DNA of 64,000 nucleotides, taken from positions 248,001-312,000 of the forward strand of contig NZ_JALKBG010000003.1 of assembly GCF_023016155.1 (NCBI RefSeq), written 5' to 3'. The DNA comes from Aliiroseovarius sp. F20344. Lineage in GTDB: Bacteria; Pseudomonadota; Alphaproteobacteria; Rhodobacterales; Rhodobacteraceae. The notes beneath the pieces were generated by a model. The model saw nothing but the letters and a program-made list of their open reading frames with translations, was not told the DNA's origin and made no database searches. The stretch's first letter is position 1. The number at the start of each line of letters is the position of its first letter. The translations under genes were made by a program, and so were the position numbers. Below are positions 18,001 through 25,464 of the stretch, in pieces.

Positions 18001-18523
18001 CCCCGTGAAAGAACGCGACGCGTGGTTTACCAACTATATGGAAATGCTCAGCCTGCTTGGGTGGAGCCGCGAAGCAGCGCCCTTCGAGGCAAGCCAGAAG
18101 ATGAAAGGCAATGGCAGCTTTGATCAGGTGATTTTGTCCACGCTTGCACAGGTCGCCACCGGCAATCAGTTCCGCATCGTGCAAAGCGCGATCGAAGCTT
18201 TGCGCGGGCTGACGCAGGATGACGGCAAGATTAAACTGTTTGACTTCGAAACCTCATCTTCAACCGGCGGCAACTTTCAGATCGGTAGCGCCGAAGCATC
18301 AGGCGAAATCATCAGCATGGCCTTGGGCGCGTTCAACTTCACCTTCAAGGATCGCAAGCAGAACGTGCTGTTTGTGTCTTGGGGCAAAAACGAGCTCGAC
18401 TACTGGCTTTCCGCTCAGAAACTCTCGCTTAGTCCGGATGTCTATTCCGATGTGAGAGACATTATTCGCGACAAACTTGCGGACACGCGCAAGACCCTGA
18501 TTGCCGATATTGAGCTGGGCTGA
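15077..18523 (+). CDS. SGNH hydrolase - metacaspase (C14) - M15 peptidase fusion protein
   Basis: A 1148-residue protein with three hydrolase domains and no signal peptide. (1) SGNH/GDSL hydrolase, about 88-310: GDSW with S98, GGGND (N157/D158), and DGLHPTNEGY with D285/H288. (2) Caspase-like peptidase, about 345-630: catalytic dyad H425 in VSGHGG and C480 in PDTCHSGS, with an acidic loop DFNQDEDHDGDEKMDE (431-446) like the acidic loop of bacterial metacaspases. (3) M15-type D-Ala-D-Ala peptidase, about 680-845: zinc ligands H789 and D796 in SQHMAFRALDFK, H833 in THID. Residues about 955-1148 form a further unrecognised domain after a Pro/Ser-rich linker. GAGGAGA precedes the ATG, 15 bases after the protease gene. 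The domains are clear; the joint function is unknown. Confidence 0.88.
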   Translation: MAKISVEQLMSKLADPDVNEEELAQYFVLDDGQSGAFDPHFKLNPATVKIPRGADAAQRTAAAMNSANWFARLSRKGKFHDRIRKGYDGPIIVSEGDSWFQFPLLLKDTIDHLMKPYAIYSLGAAGDLLKRMADKREYIKSLREQNGEILLLSGGGNDLVAGGALASHLEEFDPVLKPADYLLPSFQALLDDALRHYGRMFRDVELHFPHVSVFCHGYDYPVPNKDRWLGKPMESRGIKDKGLQKAIAAEMMDQFNRRLRRLARTVPNATYIDCRGVVGDDRWHDGLHPTNEGYLDVAKKFEAEIKKVVAQDIPAPVVGGPFGSAAEIASSLSAPVTIAGGAPKGLSLHVGLNTVDPNHYDGWDGKLTACEADALDMEALAQSEGFEPTRLLTTDATRQNVVDQVERAAEELKAGDMFLFTVSGHGGRVPDFNQDEDHDGDEKMDETLCLFDFQIADDELYMLWTKFRAGVRVLLVPDTCHSGSMARFGPTAPATLFGRPMAINPSVRAMPLHIEDRVWRANEAAYREASKSYSALKESVMTAPLSSPIQASVLNLGACKDTQFAMDGANNGAFTGALLKVWDDGRFNGDYYAFRTAIDDEINSDSQNPQLFEPLLKDPNFVTDRPFTLLRGEGDRAAHTTFASSTPDTGGGRSRVSAEDEEGDELDQIPDSDVRAILDAKARGAGFRNSSAALHWPDYADFDAFIRSLGLRNFSTDEFLVLGGGHSTPGGSCHGKNRYPPRNLWTNIAKTAQAIDHLRDRLGKPIAITNAYRGPAYNKCIGGAKASQHMAFRALDFKVSGMAAPEVATALRWLRDKEGFFNGGIGRYNSFTHIDTRGTNATWPPAFRDSRLPNTSPLLPHVPGAPQKPDRPQVSRIPDEKPNLADRIAILISTILAKPRSAPGSTPRSAFADPTMRSGDAFDPTATMATSQQALQSAVNASSVISFVENLTPQQKEDVLLSTLFAQRAADAVFDPVKERDAWFTNYMEMLSLLGWSREAAPFEASQKMKGNGSFDQVILSTLAQVATGNQFRIVQSAIEALRGLTQDDGKIKLFDFETSSSTGGNFQIGSAEASGEIISMALGAFNFTFKDRKQNVLFVSWGKNELDYWLSAQKLSLSPDVYSDVRDIIRDKLADTRKTLIADIELG

Positions 18524-18535
18524 ACGGAGAACGAT

Positions 18536-19591
18536 ATGACGCGCGCGACGGAGATATCAAAGCTGCAAATTGATCCGCGCTATTTGCTGATCATGCTGCT
18601 TCCGGTGGTTGTCTTAATCGCCGCCGAGTACCTGCTTGGCACTTTTGGCGACACCTCGGTCCATCTGGAAGGGCTTGAGTTAAAGGCCCAATCCAAGCTG
18701 ATCGAGCTTAGCGCGCGTTACCGCTTTCTGGCATCGCTCTTCTTTTTCATAGGGGCGACCATATCCGTGACCGCCGTTTTTACATTCGAGCTTCTTTCCC
18801 GGCATACACGCCGATCGATCCTGACAACCCTGCTGGGCATCGTGGGGGTCATCGCAGTTTCACTTAGCTTTTCGACCTTTGAACCCGCGTGGATGCCCGC
18901 CGGGTTCGATAGTCATACCTTGCTTGGGGAAAACCTGTATTTCGAGGTGATGCTAACGGCTAGCTTGCCAGGCTGTGAAGCAGGTGGCAGCTTGCCAGAC
19001 AATTGCGACAAGCAAGGCGCTTTCTACGCAATGGAATACCTGCTGGACCGGGCGAATTTGTTTACATCTCTGTCTGCAGGGGCCGTGATCGCGGGTATGG
19101 TCCTTGCACTATCCCGACCATCTGCTTTGGGGGCTTCAACGCATTCAGATCTTGAGAAAGAGGCGGTGATTTTGAAGTCCGCACAAGAAAGCACGCAACG
19201 CTATCTGTACTGCTCGGGGATACTTCTGACCACTGGCATGGTGCTGATGATCTCCTGGATGGCCTGGCCCGGCGATGCGATCTTGGACAAAGACATGCGC
19301 GAAGCGCATGAGCAGCTTGTCGGCTCTTTATCGATCTACCGCGGGGTCACCTATTCCGTGCTAATCTTGTCCTATTACCTTCCAGTAAGCCTGTTCTTGA
19401 AAGTGCGCATTGATGCGTTTCACGACGCTGTCAAAGCATCTGGCACGCCAGAGCTAGCCGAAGATGTTGCGGGCTTCGACATTCAACGCATCGCAACTCT
19501 GGATGCGCTAAAGGCCATCATCGCAATCGTATCCCCGATTCTGACAGGAGCCATTGGATCGTTCGGAAGTTTGTCTGGCTTCGGCGGGTAA
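18536..19591 (+). CDS. Six-helix membrane protein of the protease/caspase operon
   Basis: A 351-residue protein that I do not recognise. Predicted helices lie near residues 17-37, 62-86, 95-113, 175-193, 223-245 and 268-290, with a hydrophobic Gly-rich C-terminal stretch (324-348) that could be re-entrant. A loop of about 60 residues between helices 3 and 4 contains two cysteines (C147 and C157), suggesting a disulfide in a periplasmic loop. A GGAGAACG ribosome site and a 12-base gap tie it to the caspase fusion gene. It could be the membrane anchor, sensor or pore component of the operon. No catalytic motif is visible. Confidence 0.65.
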   Translation: MTRATEISKLQIDPRYLLIMLLPVVVLIAAEYLLGTFGDTSVHLEGLELKAQSKLIELSARYRFLASLFFFIGATISVTAVFTFELLSRHTRRSILTTLLGIVGVIAVSLSFSTFEPAWMPAGFDSHTLLGENLYFEVMLTASLPGCEAGGSLPDNCDKQGAFYAMEYLLDRANLFTSLSAGAVIAGMVLALSRPSALGASTHSDLEKEAVILKSAQESTQRYLYCSGILLTTGMVLMISWMAWPGDAILDKDMREAHEQLVGSLSIYRGVTYSVLILSYYLPVSLFLKVRIDAFHDAVKASGTPELAEDVAGFDIQRIATLDALKAIIAIVSPILTGAIGSFGSLSGFGG

Positions 19592-20147
19592 GATCTTGGC
19601 TTGGAAACAAACCAAATCAACCACGCATTGCTATTATTTGTGGAATATCTAACCCTTAAATCTAGCGAGTAGAGAGTTTACGCGAGGTCGTCGTAATTCT
19701 TCTGGATTTTTGTATCCAAAATTAAATAAGCTGCTTTGTACCACTCGCGGACATCCGGCTTTCTTACAATTAATTATCTATGAATCAGGACATTTCAATC
19801 AATGGAACGCTCGCACCTTCGACAAGGTTTTGTAAGGTGCTCGAAAGAGTTTATGGCATCTCTGCCAATGTGAACACTTCAACAATCCATCTAAAAGAAT
19901 GCGCTGCGCCCTTCACCCCTGCGGTACGGCAACACGATTCACAGACGATCAACTGAAAGAAAGCGCCAAGCGCATGCTAAATGTGTGTCTGCGCGTCGAG
20001 GATTGCCTCGATGCCGTTGGCTCAGATCCGGTCGTTGCCCGTGCAGTTTCTGCACAAGTTATGGGCACGACCGGTCTGACGGTCTTTTCTGGTGACAAGT
20101 TGCATAGTACGCTGCACTAACCGCAACAGTCTCAGGCTCAATCCTTT
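19592..20147. other. AT-rich intergenic region after the protease/caspase operon
   Basis: About 550 bases. The first 300 are clearly AT-richer than the flanking genes and have no plausible frame on either strand. The last 250 return to normal composition and contain a short open frame (19899-20120). No tRNA, integrase remnant, long repeat or strong terminator is visible. The composition change fits the edge of an acquired segment, or a promoter region for the epimerase gene downstream. Confidence 0.45.
19899..20120 (+). CDS. Possible 73-residue ORF, perhaps a gene remnant
   Basis: The frame has moderately protein-like composition in its second half (LNVCLRVEDCLDAVGSDPVV, then VSAQVMGTTGLTVFSGDKLH) but a poor N-terminus and no ribosome site. 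I do not recognise it. It ends 27 bases before the epimerase gene. It could be the 3' remnant of a lost gene or a chance frame. Confidence 0.2.
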   Translation: MRCALHPCGTATRFTDDQLKESAKRMLNVCLRVEDCLDAVGSDPVVARAVSAQVMGTTGLTVFSGDKLHSTLH

Positions 20148-21080
20148 ATGAACATTGTCGACAGCCACACCGGCGGCGAACCAACTCGGGTCATTCTGGA
20201 TGGTGGGCCGGATCTAGGGCGTGGCCCCTTATCGGAACGCGCCCAGCGCTTGGCGGACGACCACGAAGACTTTTACCTGTCGGTCATGCTTGAACCGCGC
20301 GGGCAGCCCGCGATGGTCGGCGCTTTGCTGGTTGAACCCGTGGACCAAAGCTGCGTTACGGGCGTGATTTACTTTGATGCCGGTGCGGTTATTGGAATGT
20401 GTGGGCATGGCACAATCGGGCTTGCCGTGACGCTTTACCATTTGGGGCGTATCGGTCTTGGTCGGCACCGCATCGAAACCCCCGTCGGGGTGGTCGAGGT
20501 CGAACTGTCTGACGCAAATACCGTGACCGTGACCAATATCGAAAGCCGCCGCGTTCAGGCGGGTGTGATGTTGGATGTGCCCGGCCTTGGCCAGGTAAAA
20601 GGCGATGTTGCATATGGCGGCAATTGGTTCTTCATTCTTGATCCCGCGCCCCTTCCAGTCGACGCCGGAAGCATACGTGCCTTAACTGATGCGGCCATTG
20701 CCATTCGCGACACGGCGAATGCAAATAAGATCGGCGGCGAAAACAGTGAACCGATTGATCATGTGATCTTTCAGGGCACATCCCCAAACCCGGAAATGCA
20801 CAGCCGCAACTTCGTGCTGTGCCCGGACGACGCCTATGACCGTTCCCCTTGTGGAACAGGAAGCTCTGCGCGGTTGGCGTGCTTGGTCGCGGATGGGCGG
20901 CTTCAGTACGGGGAAGAGATCGTACAGGAGAGCGTCATTGGGAGCCCTTACCGTCTATCCTGCACAGCCGGTCCGAATGGTGGCGTTATTCCGACGATCA
21001 CCGGACAAGCCTACATCATGGCTGAAAGCCGCTTAATTTTTGACGCGCGCGATCCCTTCAAGGATGGTATCCGAACCTAA
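20148..21080 (+). CDS. Proline racemase / 4-hydroxyproline 2-epimerase family protein
   Basis: A 310-residue member of the cofactor-independent proline racemase family. Both catalytic cysteines are present: C85 in GMCGHGTIG and C235 in SPCGTGSSA. This excludes the dehydratase relatives, in which one cysteine is replaced. The N-terminus MNIVDSHTGGEPTRVI is standard. The downstream D-amino-acid oxidase-type flavoprotein makes 4-hydroxyproline 2-epimerase more likely than proline racemase: trans-4-hydroxy-L-proline would be epimerised to cis-4-hydroxy-D-proline, then oxidised. The later pathway enzymes are not in this window. Confidence 0.88.
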   Translation: MNIVDSHTGGEPTRVILDGGPDLGRGPLSERAQRLADDHEDFYLSVMLEPRGQPAMVGALLVEPVDQSCVTGVIYFDAGAVIGMCGHGTIGLAVTLYHLGRIGLGRHRIETPVGVVEVELSDANTVTVTNIESRRVQAGVMLDVPGLGQVKGDVAYGGNWFFILDPAPLPVDAGSIRALTDAAIAIRDTANANKIGGENSEPIDHVIFQGTSPNPEMHSRNFVLCPDDAYDRSPCGTGSSARLACLVADGRLQYGEEIVQESVIGSPYRLSCTAGPNGGVIPTITGQAYIMAESRLIFDARDPFKDGIRT

Positions 21081-21107
21081 CCACCACCGCTTTCTTGAAG
21101 GTCAAAG

Positions 21108-22346
21108 ATGTCTGACGAAATCACAATCATTGGTGCTGGAATTGTTGGCACTAGCATCGGGCTTGAGCTTGCGCGCCGCGGCCAGAAAGTCCGCGTGCTG
21201 GATCGCAAAGGCGTCGCGGGTGAGACGTCGCAAGGAAACGCAGGCGCATTTGCCTTTCAGGAAATTGTTCCCTTGGCCACGCCCGGCATCATGATGAAAG
21301 CGCCAAAGTGGCTGATGGACCCGCTGGGCCCGCTTTCGATCCCGCCCGCCTATGCGCTTCACATCGCGCCTTGGATGTTGCGGTTTTGGCGCGCCAGCTG
21401 GCCTGATCGCTACAAGTCCTCAATGTTGGCACAGGCAGACCTGATGCACCTGTCCAAAGCTGCTTTTGAAAGGCAGCTGGCGCAGATCGACGGCGAGCAT
21501 CTGATCATGCGCGATGGGCAGCTGGCGCTTTACGAAAGCGACAAAGAGTATCGTGGCACGCTTCCCGGATGGAAGCTGCGGCAGGAACATGGGTTCAACG
21601 CCACGCACCTCACAAACTCGGACATAATTGCGGAGTACCAGCCGGGGCTGGACAAACGCTTTACCCACGCGGTGTTCACTCCGGATTGGTTGAACACTGT
21701 CGACCCGAAGGTCTGGGCAGAGACCCTTGCGCAAGCTCTCAGTGACCTTGGCGGTCAGATTCAAATTACCGAGGTTCAGGGCCTCGCCTCGTCCGAGACT
21801 GGAGTTCGGGTCGAAACGTCTGATGGCCCCATTGAAACGTCACGGCTGATTGTTGCGGCAGGCGCATGGTCGCATCATCTTGCACACCACGTTGGTGATC
21901 GTATCCCGCTGGAAACAGAGCGTGGTTACAACACGACATTACCACCAGGCGCGTTCGATCTTCGCACTCACCTGACGTTCAGCGGGCATGGTTTTGTCGC
22001 GTCGAAAATCGGTGGTGGCGTGCGCGTGGGTGGCGCGGTTGAGCTTGGCGGCTTGAAGCGGCCACCCAATTACAAACGCGCAGAAATCCTGCTGCAAAAA
22101 GCGCAGGAGTTTCTGCCCGGTTTGCGGACAGAAGGCGGTACGCAATGGATGGGATACCGCCCGTCTTTGCCAGACAGTTTGCCGGTTATCGGAACTTCTC
22201 CCAGTAATCCACGCGTGATGTATGCGTTTGGTCATGGACATCTTGGGCTGACACAATCGGCGGGCACGGCTGAACTGGTTGCGGATCTCGCTCTGGGGGC
22301 AAAACCCGCCCTATCTCTTGAACCGTTTTCGCCAACCCGTTTCTAA
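21108..22346 (+). CDS. FAD-dependent D-amino acid oxidoreductase (DadA-like, probable D-hydroxyproline dehydrogenase)
   Basis: A 412-residue DAO-superfamily flavoprotein. The Rossmann FAD motif IIGAGIVGTSIGLELARRG is at the N-terminus, with E/D-type ribose binding (VRVLDRKG). The C-terminal GxGHxGLT element (FGHGHLGLTQSAGTAELVAD) is typical of DadA-like dehydrogenases. It starts 27 bases after the epimerase gene, with an AAGG ribosome site. In this context it probably oxidises cis-4-hydroxy-D-proline to the pyrroline carboxylate. D-alanine or another D-amino acid is the alternative. Confidence 0.87.
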   Translation: MSDEITIIGAGIVGTSIGLELARRGQKVRVLDRKGVAGETSQGNAGAFAFQEIVPLATPGIMMKAPKWLMDPLGPLSIPPAYALHIAPWMLRFWRASWPDRYKSSMLAQADLMHLSKAAFERQLAQIDGEHLIMRDGQLALYESDKEYRGTLPGWKLRQEHGFNATHLTNSDIIAEYQPGLDKRFTHAVFTPDWLNTVDPKVWAETLAQALSDLGGQIQITEVQGLASSETGVRVETSDGPIETSRLIVAAGAWSHHLAHHVGDRIPLETERGYNTTLPPGAFDLRTHLTFSGHGFVASKIGGGVRVGGAVELGGLKRPPNYKRAEILLQKAQEFLPGLRTEGGTQWMGYRPSLPDSLPVIGTSPSNPRVMYAFGHGHLGLTQSAGTAELVADLALGAKPALSLEPFSPTRF

Positions 22347-22453
22347 ATGGGCATCCAAAAGCGTTACAGAACGATCACGCAGGCGTGCTTCAAACGGTGC
22401 TTCCATTTTGCGCGCGACACCCCATATCCTGCTGGTAACTGAAGGAGACCACC

Positions 22454-22900
22454 ATGCGTTATCAGAAAACTCAGGATGCCATTGATCGTCTGACCCAGGA
22501 AGAATACCGGGTCACCCAACAAAACGGGACGGAACGGGCGTATTCGGGCAAGTATGATAAGCACTATGAACCCGGCATCTATGTCGATGTGGTTTCAGGC
22601 GAACCTTTGTTTGCGTCCTCGGCTAAGTTTAATTCTGGCTGCGGTTGGCCTGCGTTCTCGACCCCGATTGAGACAGCCCATGTGACCGAGCATCGCGACA
22701 GCACGTTTGGAATGGATCGGGTCGAAGTGCGTTCCAAGCACGGTGACAGCCATCTGGGCCACGTCTTTCCCGATGGCCCGCGCGAAACCGGTGGGCTTCG
22801 CTATTGCATCAACTCGGCTTCGCTGCGGTTTGTGCCGAAAGACCAGATGGAAGCCGAAGGCTATGGCGACTATCTTGACCTTGTGGAGGAGAGCTCATGA
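22454..22900 (+). CDS. msrB: Peptide-methionine (R)-S-oxide reductase MsrB
   Basis: A 148-residue MsrB that reduces methionine-R-sulfoxide. The catalytic cysteine is C118 in [11 protein letters not shown]; the motifs SGCGWPAFS (C63) and [10 protein letters not shown] are present. The CxxC zinc pairs of many MsrBs are absent (the first pair is replaced in [13 protein letters not shown]), so this is a zinc-less form. GAAGGAG precedes the ATG. Its stop overlaps the msrA start by ATGA, so both stereoisomers of methionine sulfoxide would be repaired by one transcript. Confidence 0.96.
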   Translation: MRYQKTQDAIDRLTQEEYRVTQQNGTERAYSGKYDKHYEPGIYVDVVSGEPLFASSAKFNSGCGWPAFSTPIETAHVTEHRDSTFGMDRVEVRSKHGDSHLGHVFPDGPRETGGLRYCINSASLRFVPKDQMEAEGYGDYLDLVEESS

Positions 22901-23403
22901 CTGAACGCGCAATTCTGGCCGGTGGCTGTTTCTGGGGCATGCAGGATCTGATCCGCAAGCTGCCCGGCGTGACGAAAACGCGGGTTGGCTATACGGGCGG
23001 TGACGTCCCGAATGCCACTTATCGCAACCACGGTACCCATGCAGAAGGGATTGAGATCTGGTTTGATCCGACCAAGACCAGCTATCGTAAGATCTTGGAA
23101 TTCTTCTTTCAGATCCACGATCCAAGCACGTTGAACCGTCAAGGCAATGATCTGGGCACGAGCTATCGTTCAGGCATTTACTATTTGTCGGACGAGCAAA
23201 AGCAGGTTGCTTTGGACACCATCGCGGATGTCGATGCCAGCGGGCTGTGGCCCGGCAATGTCGTGACCGAAGTGAAAGCCGCCGGAGATTTCTGGGAGGC
23301 AGAGCCAGAACACCAAGACTATCTGGAGCGCCTGCCGAACGGCTATACCTGCCACTTCGCCCGCCCCGACTGGGTTTTGCCCAAGCGCGATGCGGCTGAG
23401 TAG
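22897..23403 (+). CDS. msrA: Peptide-methionine (S)-S-oxide reductase MsrA
   Basis: A 168-residue MsrA. The catalytic motif GGCFWG contains C11 close to the N-terminus, followed by VGYTGG and the substrate-contact stretch [16 protein letters not shown]. It lacks an N-terminal signal, so it is a cytoplasmic form. It is translationally coupled to msrB (ATGA at 22897) and followed 12 bases later by selO. Confidence 0.96.
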   Translation: MTERAILAGGCFWGMQDLIRKLPGVTKTRVGYTGGDVPNATYRNHGTHAEGIEIWFDPTKTSYRKILEFFFQIHDPSTLNRQGNDLGTSYRSGIYYLSDEQKQVALDTIADVDASGLWPGNVVTEVKAAGDFWEAEPEHQDYLERLPNGYTCHFARPDWVLPKRDAAE

Positions 23404-23415
23404 AGCGTAACACGG

Positions 23416-24888
23416 ATGGCCAAACCACCGCTGCAGTTCGACAACAGCTATGCCCGCGAGCTTGAGGGCTTCTATGTGACGGTGCAAGGCGCGCAGGTGC
23501 CTGCGCCACACGTCCTTCGTTTGAACCACCCATTGGCGGAAGAGCTTGGGCTTGATGCGGACCACTTTTTGACACCCGAAGGCGCGCAAGAGCTGACCGG
23601 GATGCGCGCACCCGAAGGGGGCACGTCGATCGCCATGGCCTATGCCGGGCACCAATTTGGCGGGTTCTCCCCTCAACTTGGAGACGGGCGCGCCCTGCTG
23701 ATCGGCGAGCTGATTGATCTCAACGGTCAGCGTCGTGACATCCACCTAAAAGGATCTGGCAAAACCCCATTTTCGCGTGGCGGAGATGGCAAAGCCGTGT
23801 TGGGTCCGGTCCTTCGCGAATACTTAATGGGCGAAGCGATGCACGCCCTTGGCATTCCCACAACGCGGGCCTTGGCGGCATCAACCACAGGGGAAATGGT
23901 GCTGCGCCAGAACGGCCCGGAACAGGGCGCCGTTCTGGCGCGTGTAGCGTCTTCACATCTGCGCGTTGGGACGTTCCAATTCTTTGCCTCGCGCGGGGAT
24001 CATGCTCGTGTTCGAAAGCTTGCCGACTATGCCATTGCTCGCCACTATCCTGACGCGACTGCGGCAGACTCTCCGTATCTTGAGCTGTTCCGGCAAGTCC
24101 AAGATCGTCAGGCGAATCTGATCGCAGAATGGGTCCATGTGGGCTTTGTTCATGGCGTAATGAACACCGACAACATGACCATATCCGGCGAGACGATCGA
24201 CTACGGCCCTTGCGCCTTTATCGATGCCTACAGCCCGGATGCCGTGTTTTCCTCAATCGACCGGCAAGGACGCTATGCGTTCGGAAACCAGCCCAATCTG
24301 GCGCAGTGGAACCTTGCACGCTTCGCGGAAACGCTGGTCCTTCTGATCAACCCGGAAGATCAGGACGCCGCCATCGCGCAGCTGATGGAGGTGCTAGAGG
24401 CATTCCCCGAGCAGTACCAACAGCATTGGTTGGACGGGATGCGCCGGAAGCTGGGACTGTTCACTGAGCGGGACGAGGATCTAGATCTGACAAACGACTT
24501 GCACGCCCTGATGCAAGAGGCCGGCAGCGACTACACTCAGACCTTCCGCGCGTTGTCGCGTGTGGCGGACGGCGATGCGGAGGCTCTGAAAGGGATACTG
24601 AAAGTCGAGGGTACCATGGACTGGATCGCGCGCTATCAGCACCGGCTAGGACATGACGGCAAGCATGATACACGCGCGGCGGCAATGGATGCGGTGAACC
24701 CGATCTACATCCCGCGCAATCACCTGGTCGAAGAAGCCTTGGCCGCCGCGTCCGATGGTGACATGGGGCCGTTTGATCGATTGCTTGAGGTGCTGAGCAC
24801 GCCTTTCCAACTGCAAGAGGGCGCTGACGCCTATGCCTTGCCTGCCCCAGATGGGTTCGGGCCGTATACAACGTTCTGCGGTACTTGA
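23416..24888 (+). CDS. selO: SelO family protein adenylyltransferase (YdiU)
   Basis: A 490-residue SelO pseudokinase that transfers AMP to protein hydroxyl groups. Kinase-like elements are visible: GDGRALLIGEL, LKGSGKTPFSRGGDGK (basic loop near 111-126), HGVMNTDNM (D252/N253) and DYGPCAFID (metal-binding D262). The C-terminus ends TFCGT, with cysteine where some homologues have selenocysteine or a CxxC. It is the third gene of a tight msrB-msrA-selO run, which fits its role in responses to oxidative stress. The start at 23416 gives the normal family N-terminus. Confidence 0.94.
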   Translation: MAKPPLQFDNSYARELEGFYVTVQGAQVPAPHVLRLNHPLAEELGLDADHFLTPEGAQELTGMRAPEGGTSIAMAYAGHQFGGFSPQLGDGRALLIGELIDLNGQRRDIHLKGSGKTPFSRGGDGKAVLGPVLREYLMGEAMHALGIPTTRALAASTTGEMVLRQNGPEQGAVLARVASSHLRVGTFQFFASRGDHARVRKLADYAIARHYPDATAADSPYLELFRQVQDRQANLIAEWVHVGFVHGVMNTDNMTISGETIDYGPCAFIDAYSPDAVFSSIDRQGRYAFGNQPNLAQWNLARFAETLVLLINPEDQDAAIAQLMEVLEAFPEQYQQHWLDGMRRKLGLFTERDEDLDLTNDLHALMQEAGSDYTQTFRALSRVADGDAEALKGILKVEGTMDWIARYQHRLGHDGKHDTRAAAMDAVNPIYIPRNHLVEEALAAASDGDMGPFDRLLEVLSTPFQLQEGADAYALPAPDGFGPYTTFCGT

Positions 24889-25041
24889 GTGAGATTGAGT
24901 CTCGGGATCGCCAACGGGAATTGACGACCCCGAGCACTTACATGGACGCGCCACTTCGCCCATGACTTATGCTTTGAACAACACTCTGACCCACCCCCGG
25001 TTGAGATGTTTGCAAAGCACAAACTGATGTATACAGCGCCA

Positions 25042-25383
25042 TCAAGACGCTTCGGTCGCGGGAAAACGCGTCACGCTTCGGTGCAATTCCCGGTGACGTG
25101 ACGAAGTGGAACGTAATGTTTCCCCACGACGAAGCATTCCAACCAATCCGAAGAAGATGAATCCGACCTGGATCAGGAAAGCACCCAGGTTAAACGCATC
25201 AATCAAACTGGCCAGCACAAGCACCGCTGCCACTATTTTGGACAGCGAATACCCAGCGCCATTGCCGCATGTGTACCCACATTGAACCATTGCGAACCCA
25301 CCTACATAGATGGCCGATCCAATCACTCCTCCAACTTGAAGGAGCCATGGGTATCCCGCAAAAATTTCGAGAATATCTGGCAA
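25042..25383 (-). CDS. Small membrane protein, CBU_0592-like
   Basis: A 113-residue protein with about three helices (near residues 14-33, 46-64 and 66-82) and a basic, hydrophilic C-terminus. The helix pattern, ending in FFGLVGMLRR, resembles the CBU_0592-type small membrane domain, but the match is by eye and tentative. Two cysteines sit close together in VQCGYTCGNG. It lies alone between selO (opposite strand) and the LuxR-type gene. Function unknown. Confidence 0.6.
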   Translation of the reverse strand: MPDILEIFAGYPWLLQVGGVIGSAIYVGGFAMVQCGYTCGNGAGYSLSKIVAAVLVLASLIDAFNLGAFLIQVGFIFFGLVGMLRRGETLRSTSSRHRELHRSVTRFPATEAS

Positions 25384-25464
25384 CTTAAAAACCTCTTCAT
25401 ATCAATAATGATGAGATTACGAGGTGCCCGGTCTGTCGTCATACCCAAGTTAGGGTAAAACGCT

